The notes: a model not told the origin generated them from the sequence alone. Counted from the stretch's first letter, positions 23,889 through 33,523 are shown. The stretch: DNA of 64,000 nucleotides from Actinomycetota bacterium (GCA_029978705.1 JAPOIY010000007.1:23932-87931); one strand, 5' to 3'. Program-made: numbers and translations.

Positions 23889-26531
23889 ATGTCGAAGCGC
23901 ATGAACACAGCCCGCGTGGGTGCAGCCGTGGTGGGGGTGTCCGCCGTGATGGCAGCGTGTGTGCTGCCCGGCAGCCTGGCCACCGCGGAGGAGACCGGCG
24001 ACGTGCAGAGCACGGTCACCCGGGCGGTGCTGGCGACCGGTAACGCCAACGGCGAGATCAACCGGGCGACGCTGGTCACCCAGATCAGCGTCGACGGCAA
24101 CGGCACCACCCAGTTCACGGTGCCGGTGGCCGAGGGCAGCTCGCCCAAGAACATGGACTCCTTCGGTGGTCCGTCGGTGGTGGACGGCAACGCCCAGTAC
24201 GACCTGAACGTCAACGGCCCGCAGACCTTCCGCACCTCCCAGGACTACGACCCCGAGTCGATCCCGGTGACGGTCAAGGTCGAGGCCACCCTCGACGGTC
24301 AGCCGATCGCGCCCGCCGATCTGGCCGGCCAGACCGGTCTGGCGAAGCTGAAGTACACCTTCACCAACACGACCGGCGAGCCCACCCAGCTCACCTACAA
24401 GGACGCCAAGGGCCAGACGATCACCAAGGAGGCGGAGATCCCCGTCGCCATGGGTGCCTCGCTGGTGTTCGGCTTCGACGAGTCCTGGCAGGAACTGTCG
24501 GCCCCCGCGGCCGACGCGGTCCTGGGCAACGGCACGGGCGCCACCCAGGTGCAGGGCTCGGTGGCCCTGCTGCCGTCGGCGCTGCCCGGCCAGTCGCCGA
24601 CCGGGTCCTTCGAGATCGAGGGACGCGTCACCAACGCCGTCGTGCCGCCCGCCGACATCAAGGTCGCGCTGCTCAGCCCCGCGGACTTCCCGCAACTGAA
24701 CAGCAAGGTCAAGGACGTCGAGCAGTTGTCCGAGACCGCGGCCACCATCACCGACGCGGGCATGCAGCTCGAGGCCGGTGCCGGTCAGTTGGAGGACGGC
24801 CTCAAGACCGCGTCCGACGGCGCCAACAAGATCAACGACGGGGTGCAGGGCCAGCTCGCCCCCGGCGTCAAGCAGCTGTCCGACGGCCTGACGATGTTCA
24901 ACGACGTCGCCATCTCGAAGCTGCAGTCGTCCGCCGCGGGTCTGCCGGAGCAGGTGACCAGCAGCCCGGACTTCTCCCAGATCACCGACGGCTTCGCCGC
25001 CCTGCGGAAGGCCACCGACGGCCTGCGCGAGAAGCTCGGTGAGTGGACCCCGGCGGTCAAGACGAGCAACTCGCAGAAGCCGGGTCCGTACCTGAACCCC
25101 AACGGCAGCGTGAACAAGGGCTCCAAGGCCACCGTGGCCCGCGTCCTGTGGGCGCTCGCCTACGGCGGCCGCAGCCAGGACGTGCCCAACGACTCGCCGA
25201 CGAAGAACTTCGCCGAGTCCAACGGTGGTCTCACCAACCCGGAGTGCGACACCAGCGATCCGGAGAACGTGAACAACCCCTGTGGTGCCTTCCAGGTCCT
25301 GGACCTGGTGGTCTCGGGCTTCAACGAGCAGTTGCTGCCCGGCCTCGAGGGGCTCCTGGTGACGCTGCCGACCACCATCTCGGACAATCTGGCAGGCACC
25401 GGCGCGACCGGGGTGAACTTGCTCGCCTCCAGCCTCGGCTGCACCGTGGTGGGTAAGAATGATCCGGGCGCCAAAGCTGGGCAGACGGGTCCGATCGTGA
25501 CCGCCTGCGACACACCCGTCATGGTGAACGGTCAGGATCAGAAGGCCACTCTCAATCTGGTTCTCCCGGCTCTGTCGGCGGCGTTCTACAACCCGCTCAG
25601 CCTGGAGGTTGTCGACGGCACTCCGCAGCCCACGACGGACTCGGGCATCGTCGCCATCCTCGGCCAGTTCATGCCGGGTGCCTACAACACGGTGGTGAAG
25701 CCCGGTATCGAGACGGCCCTCGACGGCATCGTCAAACTCAACGGCGTCATCACGACCCGCAAGGACGGGTTCCCGGACAAGGACACCAGCAAGAAGAACA
25801 CCGCGACCGGCATCATCATGCAGGTCCGGGCGCAGCTGGCCCAGGGCGGCATCGGCTCCGACGGCTACCCGGCCGGGCGATGTGCCGGGTACAACACGCC
25901 GGGCGACCCGAGTTCGGGGCTGAACAAGAACGCCAACTCCAACAAGGTCGAGGCCACGTGTGCGGCCGGCGACGTCATGCAGATCGCGGTCTACGGCGTG
26001 GATGCGCTGGAAGAGGGCGTGAGTGTGACCCTGCTGGACAGCATCAGCGCCCAGCTGCTGGCCGGGGTCGGGACCTACAGCGCAGGCTGTGACCCGACCG
26101 CGACGCTGGCATGTGCCGCGGGCACCCTGGCCGCCGGTGGCGTCCAGCTCAACGAGGGCGTCAACGGGCCGGGCGAGAGCCTCAGCTACGGCGTGAACGC
26201 CCTGGCCGAGGGCCTGCCCGCCGCGGTGGAAGGTGCCGGCAAGATCGTCGACGCCGGTATCCAGCTCGGCGACTCCGGCAACGACGGCAGCAAGCAGGCC
26301 AACGAGGCCCTCGCGGTCTTCGAGGCCCTGCAGACCCGGGCCGACTCCGGGTCGGCGATCCCGGGTGGTGTGCCGGAGGGAGTGGACACCGCCAACGGCG
26401 TCTACGCCTTCGCCTTCGACGGAGCCGGTGGCACGGCGACGGAGAACGCGGCCCGTGCCGGTCTCGCGTTCCTGGGCCTGATCGCCGCCGGCGGCATCGG
26501 CGCCCTGCTCGCCAACCGCGCCAAGGGCTGA
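23889..26531 (+). CDS. Large exported, membrane-anchored protein with Leu/Gly heptad repeats (unknown function)
   Basis: An 880-residue protein. A signal peptide (KR-rich start, core at residues 10-25, cleavage near SLATA-EE, ~33) and a C-terminal helix (FLGLIAAGGIGALLANRAKG) followed by Lys/Arg suggest a type I membrane protein with an extracellular ectodomain of about 800 residues. Two regions (~285-335 and ~765-815) show the xxxLxxG heptad pattern known from YhgE/Pip-like proteins: AGQLEDGLKTASDGANKIND and NALAEGLPAAVEGAGKIVDAG. Several Cys come in pairs (CDTSDPENVNNPC, CDPTATLAC), which suggests disulfides. No catalytic motif recognised. A strong hairpin terminator follows at 26548. Confidence 0.78.
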   Translation: MSKRMNTARVGAAVVGVSAVMAACVLPGSLATAEETGDVQSTVTRAVLATGNANGEINRATLVTQISVDGNGTTQFTVPVAEGSSPKNMDSFGGPSVVDGNAQYDLNVNGPQTFRTSQDYDPESIPVTVKVEATLDGQPIAPADLAGQTGLAKLKYTFTNTTGEPTQLTYKDAKGQTITKEAEIPVAMGASLVFGFDESWQELSAPAADAVLGNGTGATQVQGSVALLPSALPGQSPTGSFEIEGRVTNAVVPPADIKVALLSPADFPQLNSKVKDVEQLSETAATITDAGMQLEAGAGQLEDGLKTASDGANKINDGVQGQLAPGVKQLSDGLTMFNDVAISKLQSSAAGLPEQVTSSPDFSQITDGFAALRKATDGLREKLGEWTPAVKTSNSQKPGPYLNPNGSVNKGSKATVARVLWALAYGGRSQDVPNDSPTKNFAESNGGLTNPECDTSDPENVNNPCGAFQVLDLVVSGFNEQLLPGLEGLLVTLPTTISDNLAGTGATGVNLLASSLGCTVVGKNDPGAKAGQTGPIVTACDTPVMVNGQDQKATLNLVLPALSAAFYNPLSLEVVDGTPQPTTDSGIVAILGQFMPGAYNTVVKPGIETALDGIVKLNGVITTRKDGFPDKDTSKKNTATGIIMQVRAQLAQGGIGSDGYPAGRCAGYNTPGDPSSGLNKNANSNKVEATCAAGDVMQIAVYGVDALEEGVSVTLLDSISAQLLAGVGTYSAGCDPTATLACAAGTLAAGGVQLNEGVNGPGESLSYGVNALAEGLPAAVEGAGKIVDAGIQLGDSGNDGSKQANEALAVFEALQTRADSGSAIPGGVPEGVDTANGVYAFAFDGAGGTATENAARAGLAFLGLIAAGGIGALLANRAKG

Positions 26532-26547
26532 CGCCCGCGACAGCGAC

Positions 26548-26587
26548 AGCGAAGGACCCCGGCGGATCCCCGCCGGGGTCCTTCGCT
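26548..26587 (+). terminator. Strong 18-bp hairpin terminator
   Basis: A perfect inverted repeat: 26548-26565 pairs with 26570-26587 around the four-base loop atcc, 17 bases after the stop of the large exported protein. There is no U-tract, as is common for actinobacterial terminators. It separates the two-gene block from the next gene. Confidence 0.85.
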
Positions 26588-26688
26588 GTGCGGCTTCCGC
26601 GGCGCGGGGGCACCCGAAAAGTCCGAATCGCCCGACAGGACCCGATCCGGGTGAGAGGATGGCGCCCAGCCTGGCGACTGGAGGTGGC

Positions 26689-27189
26689 ATGAACCGCGCG
26701 GTGACGATCGGTGGGGCAGTGCTCGGCGCAGCGGTGCTGATGGGCGCCGGTGTGGCCGTGGGCACGAAGGTCGGGCAGGAGCAGGCCGCCGCCACGGTGG
26801 CGGCCGACGCCGCTGCGCAGGTGCCGACCGGCTTCAATGCGCCCGAGGAGCAGATGCGCCTGACGGCCTTCGCCCAGTCCGCCAACGAGTTCCAGGGCCT
26901 CATCAAGGCGGCGACCAAGGGGGGCCCCAGCACCGAGATCGCCAAGCAGATGACGACCTACGCCGTGGGGGTGCGGGCCATCAAGCGCACTGCCGTGACC
27001 CCGGAACTGCGCGAGGCCGCGGACACCCTGAGCGAGGCGATGCTGCTCATCAGCGCCGGGGTGCTCACTGACGAGGGCGGGATCACCCAGGAGGGCATCG
27101 ACGCCTACAAGGCAGCGGATGCCCAGGTCTCCGAACTCGCCGACACGGTCGCCCGCGACCAGTCCCTCGCCCCCACGCCGTCCCCCTGA
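26689..27189 (+). CDS. Small exported or membrane-tethered protein of unknown function
   Basis: A 166-residue protein with an N-terminal hydrophobic segment (residues 4-25, Gly/Ala/Val-rich, ending [11 protein letters not shown]), probably a signal anchor or uncleaved signal. The rest is soluble and mainly helical ([40 protein letters not shown]) with no cysteines and no family that I recognise. GGAGG five bases before the ATG supports the start. It is separated from the preceding gene by a terminator and precedes hemL by 92 bases. Confidence 0.7.
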   Translation: MNRAVTIGGAVLGAAVLMGAGVAVGTKVGQEQAAATVAADAAAQVPTGFNAPEEQMRLTAFAQSANEFQGLIKAATKGGPSTEIAKQMTTYAVGVRAIKRTAVTPELREAADTLSEAMLLISAGVLTDEGGITQEGIDAYKAADAQVSELADTVARDQSLAPTPSP

Positions 27190-27281
27190 CCCAGGCGTCC
27201 GCCCAGGTCCCGGGACAGCCCCGGCCACCCCGACCCGGATCCCCCGAGGCAGTTGAGCCGGCGCGGTGGGAAACTGACCGG

Positions 27282-28574
27282 GTGGATCAATCGGCTGAAC
27301 TCTTCGCCCGTGCCCGCACCGTCACCCCAGGTGGCGTCAACTCGCCCGTGCGGGCCTTCGGAGCCGTCGGCGGCACCCCCCGTTTCATGGTCCGCGGCCA
27401 GGGACCGTACCTGTGGGACGCCGACGGGAAGCAGTACGTCGACCTCGTCGGCGGCTGGGGCCCCGCGATCCTCGGCCACGCCGACCCGGAGGTGATCGCC
27501 GCGGTCCAGGAGACTGCAGCGCACGGCCTGTCGTTCGGCACCCCCACCCCGGGGGAGGTCGACCTCGCCGAGGAGATCGTGCGCCGGGTCGCCCCCGTGG
27601 AACAGGTGCGGTTCGTCTCCTCCGGCACCGAGGCCACGATGTCGGCGATCCGCCTCGCGCGCGGGGTCACGGGCCGCGGCACGGTCGTCAAGTTCGCCGG
27701 CTGTTACCACGGCCACGTCGACGCGCTGCTCGCGTCCGCGGGCTCCGGCGTCGCCACCTTCGCGCTGCCCGACAGCCCCGGTGTCACCGGACACCAGGCC
27801 CAGGACACCCTCGTACTGCCCTACAACGACCTCGCCGCCGTCGCGGAGGCCTTCGCGCACACCGACGACATCGCATGCGTGATCACCGAGGCCGCCGCCG
27901 CGAACATGGGCGTCGTGCCGCCCGACGACGGCTTCAACGACGGGCTCGCCCAGCTCTGCCGCCAGCACGGGGCACTGTTCATCAGTGACGAGGTCATGAC
28001 CGGCTTCCGGGTGACCGCCTCCGGCTGGTTCGGCAAGGACGACGTCGCCGCCGACCTCTTCACCTTCGGCAAGGTGATGGGCGGCGGCCTGCCCGCGGCG
28101 GCGTTCGGCGGACGCGCCGAGTTCATGCAGCACCTGGCCCCCGTCGGCCCCGTCTACCAGGCCGGCACGCTCAGCGGGAATCCCGTGGCCATGGCGGCCG
28201 GGATCACCACGCTGCGGGCCACCGTCGAGCGCGACGTGTACCCCCACCTCGACCGCACAGCCCAGGTCGTCGGGGACGCGGCCTCCGAGGCGCTCACCGC
28301 CGTGGGCGTGCCGCACCGCCTGCAGCGCGCGGGCAACCTCTTCAGCATCTTCTTCACCGACTCCCGCGTGACGGACTACGCCCAGGCGAAGACACAGGAC
28401 ACGTGGCGCTACCCCGCGTTCTTCCACGCCATGCTCGCCCAGGGCGTCTACCTGCCGCCGTCGGCGTTCGAGGCCTGGTTCGTGTCGTCGGCCCACGACG
28501 ACGCCGCCGTGGAGCGCATCCTCGAGGCGCTGCCCGCAGCCGCGGCGGCAGCGGCTGCGGCACAGCCCTCCTGA
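27282..28574 (+). CDS. hemL: Glutamate-1-semialdehyde 2,1-aminomutase HemL
   Basis: A 430-residue PLP enzyme that turns glutamate-1-semialdehyde into 5-aminolevulinate, the step after HemA. The PLP lysine is K264 in [38 protein letters not shown] and the D-E-V pair in [12 protein letters not shown] are typical of the HemL group of class III aminotransferases. It ends in a run of alanines. GTG start without a clear Shine-Dalgarno site; GAAACT (27270-27275) lies six bases upstream, so it may be leaderless. It heads the block with the phosphatase and the cytochrome c biogenesis genes, as in mycobacteria. Confidence 0.96.
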   Translation: MDQSAELFARARTVTPGGVNSPVRAFGAVGGTPRFMVRGQGPYLWDADGKQYVDLVGGWGPAILGHADPEVIAAVQETAAHGLSFGTPTPGEVDLAEEIVRRVAPVEQVRFVSSGTEATMSAIRLARGVTGRGTVVKFAGCYHGHVDALLASAGSGVATFALPDSPGVTGHQAQDTLVLPYNDLAAVAEAFAHTDDIACVITEAAAANMGVVPPDDGFNDGLAQLCRQHGALFISDEVMTGFRVTASGWFGKDDVAADLFTFGKVMGGGLPAAAFGGRAEFMQHLAPVGPVYQAGTLSGNPVAMAAGITTLRATVERDVYPHLDRTAQVVGDAASEALTAVGVPHRLQRAGNLFSIFFTDSRVTDYAQAKTQDTWRYPAFFHAMLAQGVYLPPSAFEAWFVSSAHDDAAVERILEALPAAAAAAAAAQPS

Positions 28575-28608
28575 CGTACCCTGGGAAGTCGACGCGACGG
28601 GAGTAACG

Positions 28609-29250
28609 GTGACGGAACGCACGATCGTCCATCTGCTGCGCCACGGTGAGGTGGACAACCCCGAGGGCGTCCTCTACGGCCGGCTGCCCGACTTCCACCT
28701 GTCCCCGCTGGGCCGCGAGATGGCCGAGCGGGCGGCGATGGCGACCGACGGTCGGGACATCGCCGTCGTGACCGCTTCCCCCCTGGATCGCGCCCGCGAG
28801 ACCGCCGCCCCCGCGGCCGATCTGCACGGGGTGCCCGTCGGCATCGACCCCGACCTCATCGAGGCCGGCAACGTCTTCGAGGGCCAGCGGGTCGGCGTGG
28901 GCGACGGCATCCTCAAACACCCCGCGATGTGGCGCCACCTGTACAACCCGTTCCGTCCGTCGTGGGGCGAGCCCTACACCGAGATCGCCGAGCGGATGCA
29001 GCGCGCCGTGGACCAGGCGCGCGAACAGGCCCGCGGCCGCGAGGCCCTGCTGGTCAGCCACCAGTCCCCGATCTGGACGGTGCGGCAGTCCCTCGAAGGC
29101 CGTCGGTTCGTGCACGACCCCCGCCACCGCCAGTGCTCCCTGGCCTCCCTGACGTCGTTGTTGTACGACGACGACGATCTGACCGCGATCGTGTACACGG
29201 AACCCTGCGCCGACCTCGTGGCCCGCTCGACAAAGGGTGTCGGAGCCTGA
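28609..29250 (+). CDS. Histidine phosphatase (phosphoglycerate mutase-like) family protein
   Basis: A 213-residue histidine phosphatase. The catalytic LLRHGEVDNP motif is at residues 9-18 with the phospho-accepting His12; the second His is in LLVSHQSPIW. The loop VFEGQRVGVGDGIL is longer than in true phosphoglycerate mutases. In actinobacteria this gene regularly sits between hemL and resA, but its substrate is not known to me. GTG start with GGGAG about eight bases upstream. Likely cotranscribed with resA, whose start follows one base after its stop. Confidence 0.87.
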   Translation: MTERTIVHLLRHGEVDNPEGVLYGRLPDFHLSPLGREMAERAAMATDGRDIAVVTASPLDRARETAAPAADLHGVPVGIDPDLIEAGNVFEGQRVGVGDGILKHPAMWRHLYNPFRPSWGEPYTEIAERMQRAVDQAREQARGREALLVSHQSPIWTVRQSLEGRRFVHDPRHRQCSLASLTSLLYDDDDLTAIVYTEPCADLVARSTKGVGA

Positions 29251-29251
29251 G

Positions 29252-29830
29252 GTGGCACGGCGCCGCACTGCCGTGATCGCCGGGATGCTGCTCTTCGCCG
29301 TCCCGGTCCTCGGGGCGTGCGGCAACTCCTCCGCCGAGCAGGTGGGCAGCGGTCAGGCCTTCGTGGCCGGCGACGGCAGCATCGTCGAGTTGGCCGAAGG
29401 TGAGCGCCGTCCGGCGCCGGACCTGCGGGGCCCGACCCTCGCCGGCGGGGAGTACGCGCTGGCCGATGACCGCGGTCACGTCGTCGTCCTCAACGTCTGG
29501 GCGTCCTGGTGTGCGCCCTGCCGCAGCGAGGCGCCCGCGCTGGCCGAGGTGTCCGAACAGGACAAGAGCACCCGCTTCGTCGGACTGGTGACCCGTGACT
29601 CCGAGGCCTCTGCTCGCGCGTTCGTCGACCGATTCGGCCTCACCTACCCCCAGGTCATCGACGCGGACGGCGCCCTGCAGTTGGAGTTCCGGGACAACCT
29701 GCCCCCCCAGGCGATCCCGTCCACCCTCGTGATCGACAAGCAGGGACGCGTCGCGGCCCGCGTGCTCGGCGAAGTGTCCGCCCCCACCCTGCGGGGCCTG
29801 ATCGAGCCCCTGCAGAAGGAGCCCGGATGA
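29252..29830 (+). CDS. resA: Lipoprotein thiol-disulfide oxidoreductase ResA/TlpA family
   Basis: A 192-residue lipoprotein. The lipobox VLGAC ends at Cys23, and the thioredoxin-like domain carries the active site WASWCAPC (Cys87, Cys90) and cis-Pro region QAIPSTLVIDKQGR. It probably keeps the apocytochrome c CxxCH cysteines reduced outside the membrane, receiving electrons from CcdA. I chose the GTG at 29252 since GGAG lies seven bases upstream; a GTG at 29237 would overlap the previous gene. The stop overlaps the ccdA start (ATGA). Confidence 0.92.
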   Translation: MARRRTAVIAGMLLFAVPVLGACGNSSAEQVGSGQAFVAGDGSIVELAEGERRPAPDLRGPTLAGGEYALADDRGHVVVLNVWASWCAPCRSEAPALAEVSEQDKSTRFVGLVTRDSEASARAFVDRFGLTYPQVIDADGALQLEFRDNLPPQAIPSTLVIDKQGRVAARVLGEVSAPTLRGLIEPLQKEPG

Positions 29831-30642
29831 TCGACGTCGTCGTCGACGGCTCCCTGCTGCTGGCTCTGCCCATCGCGTTCCTCGCCGGCCTGGTGTCGTT
29901 CCTCAGCCCGTGTGTCCTGCCGCTGGCTCCCGGGTACCTGGCCTACGTCGCCGGCATGACCGGCGTCGACCTCCGCCAGACCGCCCCCGTGCCCGTGCCC
30001 GCCAGTGGCCCCCCGGACACCGGACCGGAGCCGGAACCCCGCCCTCCGGCGCGCAGCCGCGTGGTGTGGGGGGCGGTGCTGTTCGTCCTCGGGTTCACGT
30101 TCGTCTTCGTGTCCTACGGCCTGCTGTTCGGCGGCATGGGTGGATGGCTCCTGCAGCACCAGCGCGGTATCTCCGTGGTGCTCGGTGTCGTGGTGGTCCT
30201 CCTCGGACTGGGGTTCCTCGGCACGCCCCTCATCGGTGACTCCATGTGGTGGAACCGGCAGCGCCGGCTGCCGCTGCGACCGCCGACCGGGTTGTGGGGC
30301 GCCCCGCTGCTGGGTCTGGTCTTCGGGCTCGGCTGGACCCCCTGTATCGGCCCGACCCTCGCCGCCGTGCAGACCCTCGCCTTCACCGAGGCCTCCGCGC
30401 TGCGGGGCGCGCTGCTGTCGGTGGCCTACTGCTTCGGGCTGGGCCTGCCGTTCGTCGTGATCGCGTGGGGGCTGCGGTGGTCAGCCGGCGCGCTGGCGTG
30501 GACCCGGCGGCACAGCCAGGGCATCGCGGTGGCCGGCGGGGTCATGCTGATCGCGGTCGGCGTCCTGTTGATCACCGGATGGTGGAACGACGTCGTCGCC
30601 TGGCTGCAGACGCTCCTGCCCGGATACACGGCGGTCCTGTGA
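29827..30642 (+). CDS. ccdA: Cytochrome c biogenesis thiol transporter CcdA
   Basis: A 271-residue DsbD-like membrane protein with six core helices. It carries electrons across the membrane from thioredoxin to ResA through two cysteines, seen in LSPCVLPL (Cys29) and WTPCIGPT (about Cys173). A Pro-rich loop of about 25 residues between helices 1 and 2 is a local insertion. ATG overlaps the resA stop (ATGA). It then overlaps resB by TGATG. Confidence 0.94.
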   Translation: MIDVVVDGSLLLALPIAFLAGLVSFLSPCVLPLAPGYLAYVAGMTGVDLRQTAPVPVPASGPPDTGPEPEPRPPARSRVVWGAVLFVLGFTFVFVSYGLLFGGMGGWLLQHQRGISVVLGVVVVLLGLGFLGTPLIGDSMWWNRQRRLPLRPPTGLWGAPLLGLVFGLGWTPCIGPTLAAVQTLAFTEASALRGALLSVAYCFGLGLPFVVIAWGLRWSAGALAWTRRHSQGIAVAGGVMLIAVGVLLITGWWNDVVAWLQTLLPGYTAVL

Positions 30643-32225
30643 TGACGAACGAGCTCGACACCGCCGCCACGACGTTCACCACCCACGCCGACCCGATGGA
30701 CAAGCGGGTCGGGTCGCCCTCGGGGCTGGGGCCCGTCGGCTGGCTGCGGTGGCTGTGGGCCCGACTGACCTCGATGCGTACGGCCCTGCTCCTGCTGCTC
30801 CTCCTCGGCCTGGCCGCGATCCCCGGGTCGCTGGTCCCGCAGCGCACGTCGGACGCGTCAGCCGTCGCGCAGTTCATCGCCGCCAACCCGGAGCGCGCCG
30901 CGTGGTACGAACGCCTGGGGCTGTTCGACGTCTACGGCAGCGCATGGTTCTCCGCCATCTACCTGCTGCTGTTCCTCTCCCTCGTCGGCTGTCTGCTGCC
31001 GCGCGCGCGGCAGCACTGGCGGCAGTGGCGCGCCAGCCCCACCCCGCCGCCGCGCAACCTGACGGACCTCCCGGCCGTGGCCACGGTCAGCGCGGGCGCC
31101 AAGGCGCTGGACGTGGCCGAGGCGCGCCTGCGCGAGGACCGCTGGCGGGTCCGGCGCGGCGCCACCTGGGTGGCGGGCGAGAAGGGGTTCGTGCGCGAGA
31201 CCGGGAACCAGATCTTCCACTTCGCGCTGCTCGGCGTCCTCGTCGCCGTCGGCTGGGGAGCCCTCACCGGATGGCGGGGCACGGTCCTGGTCCGGGAGGG
31301 CACGGGCTTCGCGGACACCATCACGCAGTACGACACGTTCACGGCCGGCCGATTCGCGGGAGGCGACTCGCTGCCCCCCTTCGCCGTGCGGCTGGAGTCC
31401 TTCGACGTGGCCTTCGAACGCGGGGACGCGCAGCGCGGAGCGCCCCGGGACTTCGTCACGGAGGCGGTCGTGACCGACGGCTCCGGCGTCACCTCCCCGG
31501 CGACGTTCGGGGTCAACGACCCCCTGACGGTCGACGGCGCCAAGGTCTACCTGATCGGGCACGGCTACGCCCCGCGCCTGCGGATCCGGGACGGCGCCGG
31601 CACCGTGGTCTTCGACGACTCCGTGGTGTTCCTGCCCCACGACGGCAACTTCACCTCCGAAGGGGTGATCAAAGTGCCGGACGCCCAGCCCGAGCAGTTG
31701 GGTTTCCGCGGGATCTTCCTGCCCACCGCCGCCATCGACCCCCACCTGGGGCCCATCTCGACGTTCCCCGCCCCCGACGACCCGGCGGTGTTCCTGTCCG
31801 CCTTCGCCGGGAACCTCGGCCTCGACGCCGGCACCCCGCAGAACGTCTACGAACTCGACGACAGCCGGATGACCCAACTGGGGCGCCGGGCGCTGCGCCT
31901 CGGCGAGACCTGGCGGCTGCCCGGCGACGCCGGCACCGTCGAGTTCACGGGCATCGACCGGTACGTGTCGCTGAAGGTGGGCAACGACCCCGGTGGGAAA
32001 TGGGCGCTCGGGTTCGTCGGACTGGCCATCATCGGGGTGTCCATGTCCCTGTTCATCCGCCGACGCAGGGTGTGGGTGGCGCTCGGCGAGCAGCCCGATA
32101 CCGTGGTGGTGGCCGGCGTCGCGCGGGGCGAAGGATCCGACCTGCAGTCCGATGTGACCCGGCTGGCCGACACGCTCGCTCCCGGCGACCGTGCCCCAAC
32201 CGGAGAGGGTGAGGAGACACGATGA
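30642..32225 (+). CDS. resB: Cytochrome c biogenesis protein ResB (Ccs1)
   Basis: A 527-residue ResB. Three N-terminal helices (the first around MRTALLLLLLLGLAAIPGSL), a large extracytoplasmic domain (~residues 220-440) and a final helix near 445-470 followed by a cytoplasmic tail. GSLVPQR and FGVNDPLTVDGAKVYLIGHG are typical. Together with CcsB it forms the System II heme ligase that delivers heme to apocytochrome c. The start overlaps the ccdA stop (TGATG), and the end overlaps ccsB (ATGA). Confidence 0.94.
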   Translation: MTNELDTAATTFTTHADPMDKRVGSPSGLGPVGWLRWLWARLTSMRTALLLLLLLGLAAIPGSLVPQRTSDASAVAQFIAANPERAAWYERLGLFDVYGSAWFSAIYLLLFLSLVGCLLPRARQHWRQWRASPTPPPRNLTDLPAVATVSAGAKALDVAEARLREDRWRVRRGATWVAGEKGFVRETGNQIFHFALLGVLVAVGWGALTGWRGTVLVREGTGFADTITQYDTFTAGRFAGGDSLPPFAVRLESFDVAFERGDAQRGAPRDFVTEAVVTDGSGVTSPATFGVNDPLTVDGAKVYLIGHGYAPRLRIRDGAGTVVFDDSVVFLPHDGNFTSEGVIKVPDAQPEQLGFRGIFLPTAAIDPHLGPISTFPAPDDPAVFLSAFAGNLGLDAGTPQNVYELDDSRMTQLGRRALRLGETWRLPGDAGTVEFTGIDRYVSLKVGNDPGGKWALGFVGLAIIGVSMSLFIRRRRVWVALGEQPDTVVVAGVARGEGSDLQSDVTRLADTLAPGDRAPTGEGEETR

Positions 32226-33196
32226 CCCAGGCGAGCACACTGGCCGGCCTGTCCAACCTCCTCACCTACTCGGCCATGCTGGTCCTGACGCTGGCGATGA
32301 TCGCCTTCTTCGTGTCGTTCGCTCAGCGCCGCACGGCCCCCCGGGCCGTCGCAGCGGCGCCCACTGCTCCCGCCCTCGTGGGCGCCCCCCCGGGGCCGGC
32401 TCCCACCCCACCCGAGCAGCCCCCCACCGGCGCCGAGCCGGGCCGGCGCGCGGGCAACATCGCCATGGCGCTGTCGTGGCTGGCGTTCGCCCTGCTGGCC
32501 GGCGCCGTCATCACCCGCGGCCTGTGGGCCGGCCGGGTGCCGTGGGGGAACATGTACGAGTTCTCCCTGGTCTCCGCGTTCGCGGTGCTCGGGGTCTTCC
32601 TGGCGATCTCCCTGTCCCGCGACATCCGCTGGATGGGCGCCTTCCTCATCCCCGTGGTGCTGCTCACCCTCGGGCTGGCGGTGACGGTCCTGTACACCGA
32701 GGCCGCCCAACTGGTTCCGGCGCTGCGGTCCTACTGGCTGCTCATCCACGTGTCCGCGGCGGTCATCTGCGGTGGCGGTTTCACCTTCGCCGCGGTGACG
32801 GCCCTGCTCTACCTGACCCGCGACTCCTACGACCGCGACACCCGCGCGGGCCGCGCCCTGGCCCCCGTGGCGCGCCGCCTGCCCGCGGCCGACCGGCTCG
32901 ACACGATGACCTACCGCACCATCATGTTCACGTTCCCCCTGTGGACCTTCGCGATCGTCGCGGGCGCGATCTGGGCCGAGGCGGCGTGGGGACGCTACTG
33001 GGGCTGGGACCCCAAGGAGACCTGGTCGTTCATCGCCTGGATCGTCTATGCGGGTTACCTGCACGCCCGGTCCACCGTCGGCTGGCGCGGGCGCCGCGCG
33101 GCGTGGCTGGCGGTAGCGGGAGTCGCGGTCTTCTGGTTCAACTACTTCGGCGTGAACCTGCTGTTCAGCGGACTGCACTCCTACTCGGGCATGTGA
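32222..33196 (+). CDS. ccsB: System II heme transporter/ligase CcsB (CcsA family)
   Basis: A 324-residue membrane protein with the tryptophan-rich heme-binding WWD motif WGRYWGWDPKETWSFIAW and conserved His in SYWLLIHVSAA and near the C-terminus. About eight helices. After the first helix there is a Pro/Ala-rich cytoplasmic insertion (~residues 38-78). It forms the heme channel with ResB. Last gene of the resA-ccdA-resB-ccsB operon; the ATG overlaps the resB stop. It converges on the DUF4229 gene with a three-base gap. Confidence 0.95.
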   Translation: MTQASTLAGLSNLLTYSAMLVLTLAMIAFFVSFAQRRTAPRAVAAAPTAPALVGAPPGPAPTPPEQPPTGAEPGRRAGNIAMALSWLAFALLAGAVITRGLWAGRVPWGNMYEFSLVSAFAVLGVFLAISLSRDIRWMGAFLIPVVLLTLGLAVTVLYTEAAQLVPALRSYWLLIHVSAAVICGGGFTFAAVTALLYLTRDSYDRDTRAGRALAPVARRLPAADRLDTMTYRTIMFTFPLWTFAIVAGAIWAEAAWGRYWGWDPKETWSFIAWIVYAGYLHARSTVGWRGRRAAWLAVAGVAVFWFNYFGVNLLFSGLHSYSGM

Positions 33197-33199
33197 CCG

Positions 33200-33523
33200 C
33201 TACTCGGGGAGGTGACCGCCGCCACCGGGGGTGGCCGCCGGACCGCGAGTGTCGGCGGCCGGGTCGGCGGCCGCGCCGGGCAGGTCCACGTCCTCCTTGC
33301 GGGAGGCCTCGTCGATCCGGTCGTTGATCCGGCGGAAGAACCCCCCGACGTCGGTGCCGAACTTGGCCCGTGACCCACGCAGCACGAACAGGCTGAGCAG
33401 CCCACTGCCCAGGAATGCCACGAGGAGCAGCAGCAGCCCCCTCATGCCGACCGCGAACGCCAGGCCGCCGACCACCACGAGGAGGCCGAGGCGGGCCCCG
33501 GTGTAGACCAGGAAGTGCTTCAC
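33200..33523 (-). CDS. DUF4229 family small membrane protein
   Basis: A 107-residue protein: two hydrophobic helices (residues 8-27 and 29-48), the segment FVLRGSRAKF, then a hydrophilic tail with RRINDRIDEASRKEDVD. This is the DUF4229 pattern found in actinobacteria beside the cytochrome c or men genes. Function unknown. The GTG start lacks a Shine-Dalgarno site; TATCCT (33530-33535) is six bases upstream, so it is probably leaderless. Confidence 0.82.
   Translation of the reverse strand: MKHFLVYTGARLGLLVVVGGLAFAVGMRGLLLLLVAFLGSGLLSLFVLRGSRAKFGTDVGGFFRRINDRIDEASRKEDVDLPGAAADPAADTRGPAATPGGGGHLPE

Noticed and set aside
21735..26945. A 1736-codon open frame on the minus strand
   Set aside because: It lies exactly opposite hemD, hemB and the two following genes. 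In G+C-rich DNA the antisense of strongly biased codons stays open for long stretches. Its translation is Arg/Gly/His-rich low complexity with no domain.
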